Shown: one piece after another, positions 44,584-53,793 of the stretch
Position numbering within the stretch: the stretch's first letter is position 1
Layout: every line of letters begins with the position of its first letter
Source of the DNA: an uncultured Pedobacter sp.
GTDB lineage: Bacteria; Bacteroidota; Bacteroidia; Sphingobacteriales; Sphingobacteriaceae
Reading direction: 5' to 3'
Assembly: GCA_938008555.1 (NCBI GenBank)
Contig: CALLKE010000134.1
Span: 1-58,499, forward strand
DNA length: 58,499 bases
Translations under genes and position numbers: made by a program
The notes under the pieces: model-generated
The model's database searches: none
Told to the model about the DNA's origin: nothing
Seen by the model: only the letters and a program-made list of their open reading frames with translations

Positions 44584-45309
44584 TTGGAAACAAATTTATC
44601 TAGGCCAGAATCTGTTTTCGCAATTGATTGCGTTATTTTAGGATTTGATGAGGGAGAGTTAAAAACATTGCTGGTAAAGCGTAATGAGGAGCCATTTAAA
44701 GATTATTGGACTTTACCAGGATGTCTTGTTGTTGATCAATATGAAAGTATAGATGCCGCTGCTGCTCGTGTTTTGTATAGCTTAACAGGTTTGGAAGGTG
44801 CTTACATGGAGCAATTTTATACATATGCCGATGTTGTTCGACATGCTGATGGTCGTGTAGTGAGTGTTGCTTATTATGCGATGGTTAGGTTAGAAGATAC
44901 ACGACAATCACAGCTTATTGCTAGTTATACGCGTAATGCAGCCTGGGTTCCTGTGGCTGAAATAGCAGGACTTGCTTTTGATCATATGATCATACTTGAA
45001 AAAGTTTTAAAAAAGGTAAGGCGAAAGGTATTATACCACCCCATTGCTTTTGAGTTATTGCCAGTAAAATTTACACTAACTCAGCTACAGAATTTATATG
45101 AAGTTATACTCAACAAGAAGCTAGATAAGCGCAACTTTAGAAAGAAGATTTTACATTATCGAATTCTGAAAGACTTGAACGAAAAACAAAAAGATGTTTC
45201 TTATCGAGCCGCAAAGCTGTTCAAATTTGATAAAAAGAAATATGTAGCCATGTCTGAGAACGATAATCTCATTCCAGCCCTCTCCGAAGGAGAGGGGGTA
45301 GCCGTATAA
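44584..45309 (+). CDS. Nudix-fold transcriptional regulator (NrtR/AraR-like)
   Basis: 241 residues starting at TTG 44584 (no nearer in-frame ATG; an ATG at 44578 is in another frame). Residues 10-140 are a Nudix fold, but the Nudix box (GCLVVDQYESIDAAAARVLYSLTGL, 46-70) has lost the REXXEE glutamates, so it is a ligand sensor and not a hydrolase. Residues 160-225 are a winged-helix DNA-binding part (FTLTQLQNLYEVILNKKLDKRNFRKKIL). Such proteins control sugar (AraR in Bacteroides) or NAD genes. It lies between two GlcNAc-kinase-like genes. The last codons (IPALSEGEGVAV) come from a repeat element. Confidence 0.85.
   Translation: METNLSRPESVFAIDCVILGFDEGELKTLLVKRNEEPFKDYWTLPGCLVVDQYESIDAAAARVLYSLTGLEGAYMEQFYTYADVVRHADGRVVSVAYYAMVRLEDTRQSQLIASYTRNAAWVPVAEIAGLAFDHMIILEKVLKKVRRKVLYHPIAFELLPVKFTLTQLQNLYEVILNKKLDKRNFRKKILHYRILKDLNEKQKDVSYRAAKLFKFDKKKYVAMSENDNLIPALSEGEGVAV
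45268..45300 (+). repeat. REP-like palindromic element within the regulator 3' end
   Basis: ATTCCAGCCCTCTCC-GAAG-GAGAGGGGG is a degenerate copy of the palindrome at 47060-47097. It supplies the final codons of the Nudix-type regulator, so an intergenic repeat was taken into the coding frame. Confidence 0.7.
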
Positions 45310-45325
45310 TATTATAGGGTTTATT

Positions 45326-46189
45326 TTATCTCGATAATGAGGGAGAAAGTACTAAGTGATAATGAACTAAGTCATCTATTGGAGACCGAATAATTTTACC
45401 AACACCCATCTCGAACTTATTAGCAACTTCGCTTAAAATATCTCTAAAACTATATCCAACAGATCCTACACAGTTAAGGGTGTATTGCTGATAATTGGGA
45501 TAGTGAATAACTAAACTATGGAAGAATTCGGTAAAAGAATCTTCTACTACTTGCCGCGTGTATTCTGGACTGTCCGTATGGTCATAAATAAACTTGCTAA
45601 AGCTTGCACAGAAGCGATTTGGTAAGGGTTTGTTGTAGAGATTATCGAAAATATCTTCATGACTTAATTTATAAGTATCCTCAAATAGGCTTTGTAGTTT
45701 TGAAGGCATGTAACCGCGCATATAATCACGTAAGATGCGTTTTCCAATATAAGCCCCACTACCTTCATCTCCTAAAAAGTAGCCGAGTGAATCAATATTT
45801 AACGACACCTCTTGCCCATTGTATAGACATGTGTTGGTACCTGTTCCTAAAATAGCAGCGAATCCTTGGGTAACACCAAGTAGGGCGCGACATGCAGCTA
45901 ATAAATCATGGCCGATGTATACTTTCGCTTTGGAAAACACAGCCTGCATAGCTTTTTGAACAATTTTCACATTTGCTTCAGTTGAGCATCCGGCACCATA
46001 ATAGTTTACCTCTTTAATTTTATCGAGTTCCAGATGTGCTGGCAAATTGTTCCGTAGTGAATTTGTGATATATTCTGTAGTAGCAAAATATGGGTTGTAG
46101 CCTTCTGTATTAAAATGAATTTTTCTGCCAGATTCGTTGAGTAAGCACCAGTTTGTTTTTGTTGAGCCCCCGTCCGCGATGATGATCAT
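45326..46189 (-). CDS. N-acetylglucosamine kinase-like BadF/BcrA ATPase
   Basis: 287 residues. The intact ASKHA phosphate-1 loop ADGGSTKTNW (residues 5-14), the YYGAGCSTEAN segment, HDLLAACRALLG, GTGTNTCLYNG and LGDEGSGAYIGKR match bacterial and eukaryotic GlcNAc kinases. It phosphorylates amino sugars released from peptidoglycan or chitin; substrate cannot be fixed. Convergent with the Nudix-type regulator (16 bp between stops). Confidence 0.9.
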   Translation of the reverse strand: MIIIADGGSTKTNWCLLNESGRKIHFNTEGYNPYFATTEYITNSLRNNLPAHLELDKIKEVNYYGAGCSTEANVKIVQKAMQAVFSKAKVYIGHDLLAACRALLGVTQGFAAILGTGTNTCLYNGQEVSLNIDSLGYFLGDEGSGAYIGKRILRDYMRGYMPSKLQSLFEDTYKLSHEDIFDNLYNKPLPNRFCASFSKFIYDHTDSPEYTRQVVEDSFTEFFHSLVIHYPNYQQYTLNCVGSVGYSFRDILSEVANKFEMGVGKIIRSPIDDLVHYHLVLSPSLSR

Positions 46190-46380
46190 ATATTCTATAT
46201 AGTTTTTATATTAAGGGCCAAAAGTAACTAATTATGTTTTAATTAGTTCAAGTAATGAGAGCTTATTAAATATGCTTTAATGTTATTTTGGTGCACTATT
46301 CTTGAATTTTAGCTACTTGGGGTATCTAAGAACGTGGAGTTATACATCTTCGAACGAATAGGAGATGAGTTGATGGTTTT

Positions 46381-47028
46381 TTAATTTTTGAGTGCTGCAA
46401 TAGTTTTAACAGGATCATTAGATCCAAAAACAGCATTTCCTGCGACCAGTACATTGGCTCCTGCATGTATTAAGGCTGGTGCATTTTGACTATCTACTCC
46501 TCCGTCAACTTCAATATGTAAGTGCTTGGTCCTATTGGAGGCCAGTGTTTTTAAATCATCTATTTTCTGGTATGTATGATGGATGAATTTTTGGCCACCA
46601 AAGCCAGGGTTGACAGACATTAGACAAACTAAGTCTAGGTCTTCAATAATATCTGCTAATAAATGTACAGGAGTGTGTGGGTTAATGGCTACCCCTGCAG
46701 TGCAGCCTAAGTTTTTGATCGTTTGTATTGTTCGATGTAAGTGGGTACAAGCTTCGTAATGAACGGTGATATTAGTGGCTCCAGCTTCTTTGAACTGTTC
46801 CAAATAACCTTCTGGATTAATAATCATTAAATGAATATCCAGTGGCTTTCCTGAATACTGTTGAATCGCTTTTAATACGGGAAATCCAAACGAAATATTA
46901 GGTACAAATACTCCATCCATAATATCAACATGGATCCAGTCGGCTTTGCTTGTATTCAGCATTTCAACATCACGTTGTAGGTTGGCAAAGTCAGCTGATA
47001 GTATAGAGGGGGCTACTAGATGTGTCAT
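46381..47028 (-). CDS. rpe: Ribulose-phosphate 3-epimerase
   Basis: 215 residues. Pentose phosphate pathway epimerase: starts VAPSILSADFANLQRDV, metal ligands in HVDIMDGVFVPNISFG and LDIHLMI, then MSVNPGFGGQKF and the phosphate loop EVDGGVDSQNAP, VAGNAVFG. Complete and of normal length. Downstream of pnp on the same strand with a REP-like palindrome between. Confidence 0.96.
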   Translation of the reverse strand: MTHLVAPSILSADFANLQRDVEMLNTSKADWIHVDIMDGVFVPNISFGFPVLKAIQQYSGKPLDIHLMIINPEGYLEQFKEAGATNITVHYEACTHLHRTIQTIKNLGCTAGVAINPHTPVHLLADIIEDLDLVCLMSVNPGFGGQKFIHHTYQKIDDLKTLASNRTKHLHIEVDGGVDSQNAPALIHAGANVLVAGNAVFGSNDPVKTIAALKN

Positions 47029-47059
47029 GTTTGCTGAGATCTGCTTCGTGAATGACTTT

Positions 47060-47097
47060 ATTCCAGCCCCCCTCTCCTGAAAGAGGGGGGCTGGAAT
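47060..47097. repeat. REP-like palindrome between pnp and rpe
   Basis: A perfect 16-bp inverted repeat (arms ATTCCAGCCCCCCTCT) around a 6-base loop, with runs of six C and six G. It lies in the gap downstream of pnp. The related element is at 45268. Confidence 0.9.
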
Positions 47098-47105
47098 TGA
47101 GACTT

Positions 47106-49259
47106 TTACTTAGTTTCTATAACTGGTTGCTCTTGATTTTCTTTTGGAGGTTTAGGTAATAATGCTTTGCGGGATAGTTTTAGTTTTCCTTGCTTATCTA
47201 TTTCCAATAGTTTGACCGTAACAGTATCGCCTACTTTTAATAGACCATCCATCGTTTCGACACGTTTCCAGTCGATCTCTGAAATATGCAATAAGCCATC
47301 TTTGCCTGGCATAATTTCGACAAAAGCACCAAATGGCATGATGGTTTTAACTTTGCCTTCGTATACTTCGCCTATTTCGGGTTTTGAAGCGATCGCCTTT
47401 ATACGTGAAACAGCTTTATCAATTGCATCTTTATTATCGGCAAAAATCTGAACGATGCCTTGATTGTCTTTTTCTTCAATAGCAATGGTCGCACCTGTTT
47501 CGCGTTGCATTTCTTGAATGATTTTACCGCCAGGTCCTATAACTGCACCGATAAATTCTTTGTCTATTTTTAAAGTAATGATACGAGGAGCATGGGGTTT
47601 GAAATCTTCGCGTGGCCCAGCGATCGTTTTCTTCATCTCGTTTAGAATATGTAGACGAGCTTCTTTGGCTTGTTCGAGCGCTTTAGTTAATACTTCCCAT
47701 TTCAATCCGTTGATTTTTAAATCCATTTGGCAGGCCACAATACCTTTTTCGGTACCTGTAACTTTGAAATCCATATCACCTAAATGATCTTCATCACCCA
47801 AAATATCACTCAAAATAGCGTACTTGCCTGTAGTTTCATCTGTGATGAGGCCCATTGCGATTCCTGAAACAGGAGCTTTTATTTTGATACCTGCATCCAT
47901 AAGCGCTAATGTACCTGCGCAAACAGTTGCCATGGAGGATGAGCCATTGGACTCTAGAATATCGGAGACAACACGGATAGTGTATGGATTTTCGTCATCT
48001 GGCAAGACTTTTTTCAAAGAGCGCATAGCCAGATTACCATGTCCTATCTCGCGACGACCTACACCACGATTGGGGCGGACTTCACCTGTTGAGAAACCAG
48101 GAAAGTTATAGTGTAATAAGAATTTTTGATATCCATTGATAAAAGCGCCATCAATTAATTGTTCATCTGATTTTGCGCCGAGGGTTACTGTTGTTAAAGA
48201 TTGTGTCTCACCACGTGTAAAGATGGCTGATCCATGAGCCGCCGGTAAATAATTCACCTCACTCCATATTGGGCGTACAGTACGTGAATCACGTCCATCT
48301 AAACGAATGCCTTCGTTCAGAATTAAATTACGTATAGCATCGTATTGTACATCGTGAAAATATTTCTTGGCTAGGAACAATGTGTCACTATCTATATCTT
48401 CTCCTAAAGAAGCAATAAATTGATCCTGAATTTGAGCAAACTGGTTGGAGCGTTCATGTTTAGATGATCCTGATTTCGCAATAGAATAAACCGCGTCATA
48501 CGTATTTGCAAAAACTTGGTCTTTTAGTTCGGGATCGCTAATCTCATGGCTGTATTCTCGTTTCGTGGTTTTGCCAACGAGGTGAGTAAGTTCTTTTTGT
48601 GCTTGTATTTGGATGACGATGGCTTTGTGTGCAAATTCAATAGCCTCGACCATCTCTTTCTCAGAAATCTCGTTGGCTTCGCCTTCTACCATAATAATGT
48701 CGGTTTCGGTACCCGCCACCATAAATTCTAGAGAAGCGCGCTCTAAGTCACTCGCATATGGGTTGATAACGAATTGGTCATCAATTTTGGCAACACGTAC
48801 TTCAGAAATTGGCCCATTGAAAGGAATATCTGAGACAGCGATTGCCGCTGAAGCTGCTAGACCTGCCAAACAATCAGGCATGATGTTTTTATCTGCAGAA
48901 ATCAAAGAAATCATAACCTGTGTGTCTGAGTGATAATCCTCAGGAAACATGGGGCGTAAAGCACGATCAACTAATCGAGATATGAGTACTTCATAGTCTG
49001 ATAATTTTGCTTCACGGCGTAAAAATCCACCTGGAATACGGCCTGTTGCCGCATATTTTTCCTGATAGTCTACCGAGAGCGGTAAAAAATCTGTTCCTGG
49101 CTTAGCTCCTATAGACGAAACTACTGTTGCAAGCAGCATAGTGTCTCCCATTTTTACGACAACGGAGCCATCAGCTTGCTTAGCCAATTTGCCAGTTTCA
49201 ATTTCGATCATACGACCATCGCCAAGATCAAATGTTTTTTTGATTACGTTATAACTCAT
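47106..49259 (-). CDS. pnp: Polynucleotide phosphorylase
   Basis: 717 residues. 3'-5' phosphorolytic exoribonuclease of the degradosome. Two RNase PH-like domains (GKLAKQADGSVVVKMGDTMLLATVV; second with RPNRGVGRREIGHGNLAMRSL and VSDILESNGSSSMATVCAG), then a KH domain (DKEFIGAVIGPGGKIIQEM) and S1 domain (GEVYEGKVKTIMPFGAFVEI). The C-terminus is rich in Glu/Pro/Gln. Downstream of rpsO on the same strand, the usual order. Confidence 0.97.
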   Translation of the reverse strand: MSYNVIKKTFDLGDGRMIEIETGKLAKQADGSVVVKMGDTMLLATVVSSIGAKPGTDFLPLSVDYQEKYAATGRIPGGFLRREAKLSDYEVLISRLVDRALRPMFPEDYHSDTQVMISLISADKNIMPDCLAGLAASAAIAVSDIPFNGPISEVRVAKIDDQFVINPYASDLERASLEFMVAGTETDIIMVEGEANEISEKEMVEAIEFAHKAIVIQIQAQKELTHLVGKTTKREYSHEISDPELKDQVFANTYDAVYSIAKSGSSKHERSNQFAQIQDQFIASLGEDIDSDTLFLAKKYFHDVQYDAIRNLILNEGIRLDGRDSRTVRPIWSEVNYLPAAHGSAIFTRGETQSLTTVTLGAKSDEQLIDGAFINGYQKFLLHYNFPGFSTGEVRPNRGVGRREIGHGNLAMRSLKKVLPDDENPYTIRVVSDILESNGSSSMATVCAGTLALMDAGIKIKAPVSGIAMGLITDETTGKYAILSDILGDEDHLGDMDFKVTGTEKGIVACQMDLKINGLKWEVLTKALEQAKEARLHILNEMKKTIAGPREDFKPHAPRIITLKIDKEFIGAVIGPGGKIIQEMQRETGATIAIEEKDNQGIVQIFADNKDAIDKAVSRIKAIASKPEIGEVYEGKVKTIMPFGAFVEIMPGKDGLLHISEIDWKRVETMDGLLKVGDTVTVKLLEIDKQGKLKLSRKALLPKPPKENQEQPVIETK

Positions 49260-49332
49260 TGATTTTTGTTTGTAGCTATACTTTTCCTCTTTAGAGTATA
49301 GCGCGTGATTTTACGTTTTGTTTTATAAAATA

Positions 49333-49358
49333 AAAGCCATCGTTTGTGAGATGGCTTT
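49333..49358 (-). terminator. Rho-independent terminator after rpsO
   Basis: On the minus strand AAAGCCATC and GATGGCTTT form a perfect 9-bp stem with an 8-base loop and a T-rich tail, between rpsO and pnp. Confidence 0.8.
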
Positions 49359-49377
49359 ATTGATGTATCGATTAAGA

Positions 49378-49656
49378 CTATTTGATGATATCTCTCAGTT
49401 CAAGTGTCTTGATGATTGCACGGTATCTGTTGATATCTTTCTTATATAAGTAAGCTAGCAAGGAGCGACGCTTTCCTACTAGTTTCTGAAGGGATAGCTG
49501 AGTGGAGAAATCTTTTCTGTTTCCTTTTAAGTGCTCTGTCAGGTGAGATATGCGAGCAGAAAATAATGCTACTTGACCTTCGGTTGAACCAGTATCAGTT
49601 GGTCCTTTGCCGTGTTTGGCGAAAATATTTTTTTTAAAATCGGTACTTAAATACAT
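49378..49656 (-). CDS. rpsO: 30S ribosomal protein S15
   Basis: 92 residues from ATG 49656 (MYLSTDFKKNIFAKHGK); an upstream extension to 49704 overlaps the promoter and is rejected. S15 binds 16S rRNA helices early in 30S assembly. Diagnostic: TGSTEGQVALFSARISHLTEHLK, then QKLVGKRRSLLAYLYKKDINRYRAII. Has its own promoter (49702-49733) and terminator. Confidence 0.97.
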   Translation of the reverse strand: MYLSTDFKKNIFAKHGKGPTDTGSTEGQVALFSARISHLTEHLKGNRKDFSTQLSLQKLVGKRRSLLAYLYKKDINRYRAIIKTLELRDIIK

Positions 49657-49701
49657 TACGTAAATAATATTAAAGCGGTTGATAATTTTGAATAATTGCT
49701 G

Positions 49702-49733
49702 CAAACATAGCTAAAATGTTTGTTAAATACAAA
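49702..49733 (-). promoter_or_regulatory. Promoter of rpsO (TTTG-N20-TATGTTTG)
   Basis: On the minus strand a TTTG (-33) element lies 20 bases before TATGTTTG (-7, TAnnTTTG), a textbook Bacteroidota promoter, 46 bases before the start codon. The leader may hold S15 autoregulatory structure, but none is obvious. Confidence 0.85.
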
Positions 49734-49762
49734 GATTTGATGGAAATGGCGATATTCGCCGG

Positions 49763-50185
49763 ATGAATAATAAAGCCCCCTTTAGCATTTTTAGTAGTGA
49801 ATTTAAGGTTAGACCTGACGATATTGATATGTTCAATCATGTCCATAATAGCACTTATTTCGATTATGTGCTCGCAGCTCGATATGATCAGATGGAGCGT
49901 TGTTATGGTATGTCTTTAGAAGAATTTTTAAAGCAAGGTTATGGATGGGTAGTTCGTACTGCTTTTGTGGATTATAAACGTGCTCTTGGTTTAGGGGATG
50001 AATTCATTGTGTCAACATGTATTGAGTCTATCAATGTGAAAGGGTGTCGTGTTCAATTCGAAATCAAAAACAAAAAAAATAATAAGGTTGTGTGCGATGG
50101 TTGGTTTGATTATGTGATGATTGATACTCAGTCTGGAAAAAGTGCGAAAGTATCAAATGAAATGATTGAAAGATATTCTATTTAA
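49763..50185 (+). CDS. Acyl-CoA thioesterase (hotdog fold, YbgC-like)
   Basis: 140 residues. Single hotdog domain with the start VRPDDIDMFNHVHNSTYFDYVLAARYDQM, in which Asp-x-x-x-x-x-His resembles the 4-hydroxybenzoyl-CoA thioesterase group. It hydrolyses an unknown acyl-CoA. The 53380 gene is a second member but has the ETDQMG form, so the two probably differ in substrate. Divergent from rpsO. Confidence 0.87.
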   Translation: MNNKAPFSIFSSEFKVRPDDIDMFNHVHNSTYFDYVLAARYDQMERCYGMSLEEFLKQGYGWVVRTAFVDYKRALGLGDEFIVSTCIESINVKGCRVQFEIKNKKNNKVVCDGWFDYVMIDTQSGKSAKVSNEMIERYSI

Positions 50186-50220
50186 GTTAAAAAGCCCTTA
50201 ATCTTATAGAGCCGTAACAG

Positions 50221-51231
50221 CTAGGATAGAGCAGCCTCTACTAATTCGGTATAAAATGCTCTCATGGTCATACCAGCAGCTTTTACTTCTTGAGGGATAA
50301 GACTATTTTCGGTTTGTCCAGGTACTGTGTTTATTTCGATGAAGTAAAAATCATTACTTTTTTCTTTGAGTATAAAGTCGATCCGTACTACTCCTGCACA
50401 ATCTAGTTTTTTATAGATTGCTATGGCAATTTGTTCTACTCTGCTTTGTTCTTCAGTATTCATGCGCCCCGGAGTAATTTCGTTGGTGATGCCAGGTGTA
50501 TATTTTGCTTCGAAATCAAAGAATTCTTTAGTCGTTACGATTTCTGTTGAAGGAAGTGTTTTGATCCCATCTTTACTTTTATAGACACCAATGGTAAATT
50601 CGCGGCCTTGGATAAATTCTTCTACCAATACTTGTGCATCTTCTCTAAATGCTTTTACTAAAGCACTTGGTAGCTCATTCATCGTTTTAACTTTACTCAT
50701 TCCAATACTGCTCCCGCCATTATTGGGCTTGACAAAATAGGGAAGTGCAAGATCATTGTAGATTGAATCAAGGTAGCTAGAGATCTCTTCTTCTGAAGTG
50801 GGATGGGTAAGTCTGAAGAGTTGTTGGGAACGAGCTACATGCAAATTGGGGATATCCGAAACAATAGCCTTGGTGTACCCTTTATTCATGGTTATTGCGG
50901 ACGTCATAGCACTACATGTAGTATAAGGAATATGGAGCATATCAAAATAGCCTTGCAATTTTCCATCTTCGCCAGGAGAGCCGTGCAGTGCAATGAAAAC
51001 TACATCAAAGCGAATAGTTGCTCCTTTGAGATTTAATGTAAAGTGATTGCGATCAATTTCATTTTTCAATCCGTTCATATCCTCATAATACCAACTCGAC
51101 CTATCAATAATAATTTTATATACTTCGAACTTGTCGGTATCTAGGTTTTTTTCGATAACATTGGCACTTTGTAAAGAAATAATGGCTTCTCCTGTAAAAC
51201 CTCCAGTAACTAGAGCAATGGTTTTTCTCAT
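50221..51231 (-). CDS. ddl: D-alanine-D-alanine ligase
   Basis: 336 residues from ATG 51231 (MRKTIALVTGGFTGE). It makes the D-Ala-D-Ala dipeptide of peptidoglycan. ATP-grasp motifs: FIALHGSPGEDGKLQGYFDML, LPYFVKPNNGGSSIGMSKV, LVEEFIQGREFTIGVY, and the metal-binding VRIDFILKEKSNDFYFIEINTVPGQTENSLIP. Its length is normal. Divergent from the PASTA protein and mltG, forming a small cell-wall neighbourhood. Confidence 0.96.
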   Translation of the reverse strand: MRKTIALVTGGFTGEAIISLQSANVIEKNLDTDKFEVYKIIIDRSSWYYEDMNGLKNEIDRNHFTLNLKGATIRFDVVFIALHGSPGEDGKLQGYFDMLHIPYTTCSAMTSAITMNKGYTKAIVSDIPNLHVARSQQLFRLTHPTSEEEISSYLDSIYNDLALPYFVKPNNGGSSIGMSKVKTMNELPSALVKAFREDAQVLVEEFIQGREFTIGVYKSKDGIKTLPSTEIVTTKEFFDFEAKYTPGITNEITPGRMNTEEQSRVEQIAIAIYKKLDCAGVVRIDFILKEKSNDFYFIEINTVPGQTENSLIPQEVKAAGMTMRAFYTELVEAALS

Positions 51232-51473
51232 GTATATAATTTGTTTTTCAGTGGTTATAGAACCTATCAAAGGCTAATGATTGATTAGCTATTTGTAAGC
51301 AGTAGCCATTATGATAATTTCATGCGACAAATATAGCTGCAAAAGTAGAGCGAAGAGTTAAAGTCAGAATTATTGCTTTTCAAAATCCTAAATTTTGAAT
51401 TAAGTTTGGGGGTACTAATCAATAAGTGGCATCACTAAACAAGCCTTAAATTGAGCCACTACTCAGCAAAGAA

Positions 51474-52229
51474 ATGAACAAATTTATCGCATATCTACGT
51501 ACTAAATCCTTTCGTAAGAATCTACTCATTGCTGGCTTAGTGTTCATTGCTTCTCTTCTGGTTATATTTTATAGTCTGAGGATATATACACGTCATGGAG
51601 AGGCTTTGCTGGTCCCGAAGCTTGGGGGTATGTCTATTGAGCGTGCCATTGATGTATTAGAAGCCCAAGGGTTGCAGTATCAAATTGATACAGTTTATGT
51701 GGCTGATAAAGCACCTGGATTGGTCATCGAGCAAGACCCAGATCCCAATACGAGTGTCAAAGCAGGTCGAACTATTTACTTGACTGTTGTGACTCGGCAG
51801 GCTCCTAATGGTACTTTTCCAGATATTATTGGTAAGACTTTCTTAGAGGCTCAGGCTACATTGATTAATAATGGGTTCAAAGTTGGAGATACAACATATA
51901 CATCAGGAGTAGCGCGAGATGTAGTTTTAAAAGCATCTTGGGGGGGACAAGTGATGGGTAAGGCTCAACTAATTCAGAAAGGATCGCGCATTGATCTAGC
52001 TTTAGGTGATGGCAAAGGTGCTAGCGAGGTAGATATTCCCAACTTGATTGGCTTAAACCTAAACGAAGCTCGTTTATCATTGTTGGGCTCATCCTTGTTA
52101 CTAGGTAATGTTACATTCGAATCAGCGGACTCACTTAATGCAAAAGTATTTAAGCAACTTCCGGCGCCTAGTGATACACTTAATAAAGTAAATATTGGTA
52201 CAAGAATTGACGTTTTTTTGTCAAAATAG
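51474..52229 (+). CDS. Membrane-anchored three-PASTA-domain protein
   Basis: 251 residues. Short cytoplasmic N-terminus, one membrane segment (about 17-38), and three PASTA-type repeats (VPKLGGMSIERAIDVLEAQGL, FPDIIGKTFLEAQATLINNGF, IPNLIGLNLNEARLSLLGSSL). PASTA domains bind peptidoglycan or muropeptides. No kinase or transpeptidase domain is attached, unlike the Firmicutes forms. It is followed directly by mltG (1 bp), so a shared cell-wall role is likely. Confidence 0.93.
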   Translation: MNKFIAYLRTKSFRKNLLIAGLVFIASLLVIFYSLRIYTRHGEALLVPKLGGMSIERAIDVLEAQGLQYQIDTVYVADKAPGLVIEQDPDPNTSVKAGRTIYLTVVTRQAPNGTFPDIIGKTFLEAQATLINNGFKVGDTTYTSGVARDVVLKASWGGQVMGKAQLIQKGSRIDLALGDGKGASEVDIPNLIGLNLNEARLSLLGSSLLLGNVTFESADSLNAKVFKQLPAPSDTLNKVNIGTRIDVFLSK

Positions 52230-52230
52230 C

Positions 52231-53268
52231 ATGAATAATAAGAACAGAACTAAGTACATCGTTGCACTCGTAAGTGCTTTAATACTTGTTTTATTGGTAG
52301 TAATAGTTAAATATTATTACCAATATTTGAGTTCAAATGTCACAGGTAAGCAAGAATATTTATATATCCACACAGGCGCTAATTATCACGATGTGGTGGG
52401 CGTTATTAAAAAAGAGGGCATTCTGAGAGATACTGCTTCTTTCTTCTTATTGGCTAAAAAGATGAATTACCCCGACAATGTCAAAGCAGGAAAATATCGC
52501 CTCAAGCAAGGAATGAGCAACCGTGAACTTATCAATATGCTTAAAGCTGGTAACCAGGAGCCGGTCAAATTTTCCTACCGAGATATTCGATTGAAAGAAG
52601 ATTTTGCAGGGGTGGTTGCTAAAAAAATAGAAGCCGATTCTTTATCGATTATACGTTTATTGGACTCTACCAGTTTTATTGAAAAATATGGCTTTAGTAG
52701 AAGCAATGTGTACGTTATGTTTATTCCGAACTCCTATCAGTTGTATTGGAACACTTCAGCAGAGAAATTTTTTGTACGAATGTATGATGAGTATCAAAAA
52801 TTTTGGACAAAAGCTCGGAAAGCCAAAGCACAAGCTATTGGCTTAGAGCCCATCCAAGTGAGTATTTTAGCATCCATTGTCAATGGTGAGGCTTTGCATG
52901 AAAGAGAAATGCCTATGATAGCAGGTTTGTATATGAATCGATATAATGATGGAATACCTCTAGAGGCTGATCCTACTGTAATTTTTGCAGCTAATGATTT
53001 TACTATTCATCGGGTACTGAACAAACATCTGCGGATTGAATCTCCATACAATACTTATTTACATAAGGGTTTGCCTCCTGGTCCGATTAATATGCCGAGT
53101 ATTAAGGCCATTGACGCTGTTTTAAATTATACCAGACACACATATGTTTACATGTGTGCAAAAGAAGATTTTTCGGGATACCATAATTTTGCTGCCACAT
53201 TGGCAGAACATCAAGTTAATGCACATAGATTTCAGGAAGCCTTAAACGAGCGTAATATCAGAAAATAG
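52231..53268 (+). CDS. mltG: Endolytic murein transglycosylase MltG
   Basis: 345 residues from ATG 52231 (MNNKNRTKYIVALV); a longer frame to 52195 overlaps the PASTA gene. MltG cuts nascent glycan strands. One membrane segment (about 8-30), a LysM-like part (GANYHDVVGVIKKEGIL), and the YceG core with catalytic Glu in ILASIVNGEALHEREMPMIAGLYMNRYNDGIPLEADPTVIFA, then YNTYLHKGLPPGPINMPS. Translationally tied to the PASTA gene. Confidence 0.96.
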   Translation: MNNKNRTKYIVALVSALILVLLVVIVKYYYQYLSSNVTGKQEYLYIHTGANYHDVVGVIKKEGILRDTASFFLLAKKMNYPDNVKAGKYRLKQGMSNRELINMLKAGNQEPVKFSYRDIRLKEDFAGVVAKKIEADSLSIIRLLDSTSFIEKYGFSRSNVYVMFIPNSYQLYWNTSAEKFFVRMYDEYQKFWTKARKAKAQAIGLEPIQVSILASIVNGEALHEREMPMIAGLYMNRYNDGIPLEADPTVIFAANDFTIHRVLNKHLRIESPYNTYLHKGLPPGPINMPSIKAIDAVLNYTRHTYVYMCAKEDFSGYHNFAATLAEHQVNAHRFQEALNERNIRK

Positions 53269-53379
53269 AGAGGGGGGTATACTAGTAGTTGCCGTCAAAT
53301 CTGTGAGTATTTATGATGCCGGCAGCTGAGACTAAACATTCGTAACTTATTTTATAAATCAATAAATAATTACCGAACC

Positions 53380-53793
53380 ATGTTTGTTTATTCTACTAAA
53401 ATTCGTGTTCGCTACGCCGAAACAGATCAAATGGGGTACATGTATTATGGCAACTACGCCCAATTCTATGAAGTTGGACGAGTAGAAATGTTGCGAAGCC
53501 TAGGTATAACTTATAAATCAATGGAGGAGTCAGGAATCATTTTGCCTGTGGCTGAACTACGTTGCAAGTACATCAAACCTGCCTATTATGATGAAGAAAT
53601 TGATGTAAGAGTTATTTTAACCGAAATGCCTTCTAAGCGGATGTATTTTAACTACGAATTGTATAACGAGCGTAATACATTAATTAATATTGGTGAAACA
53701 ACCTTGGCTTTTATTGATGCTAAGAAAAATAAGCCTTGTTTGCCTCCAAGAGATTTTGTAGACAAGATTAAAGGCTATTTCGAACCAAAATAA
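53380..53793 (+). CDS. Acyl-CoA thioesterase YbgC-like
   Basis: 137 residues, hotdog fold. RVRYAETDQMGYMYYGNYAQFYEVGRVEMLRSLG is the YbgC/4HBT signature (Asp of ETDQMG). It hydrolyses a small acyl-CoA, possibly in phospholipid or cell-envelope turnover. The stop codon overlaps the next ATG (TAATG), so it is in an operon with the YihY/BrkB gene. Confidence 0.92.
   Translation: MFVYSTKIRVRYAETDQMGYMYYGNYAQFYEVGRVEMLRSLGITYKSMEESGIILPVAELRCKYIKPAYYDEEIDVRVILTEMPSKRMYFNYELYNERNTLINIGETTLAFIDAKKNKPCLPPRDFVDKIKGYFEPK

Noticed and set aside
44584..45309. Nudix hydrolase enzyme
   Set aside because: The Nudix box lacks the REXXEE glutamates and a winged helix follows, so it is better read as a regulator.
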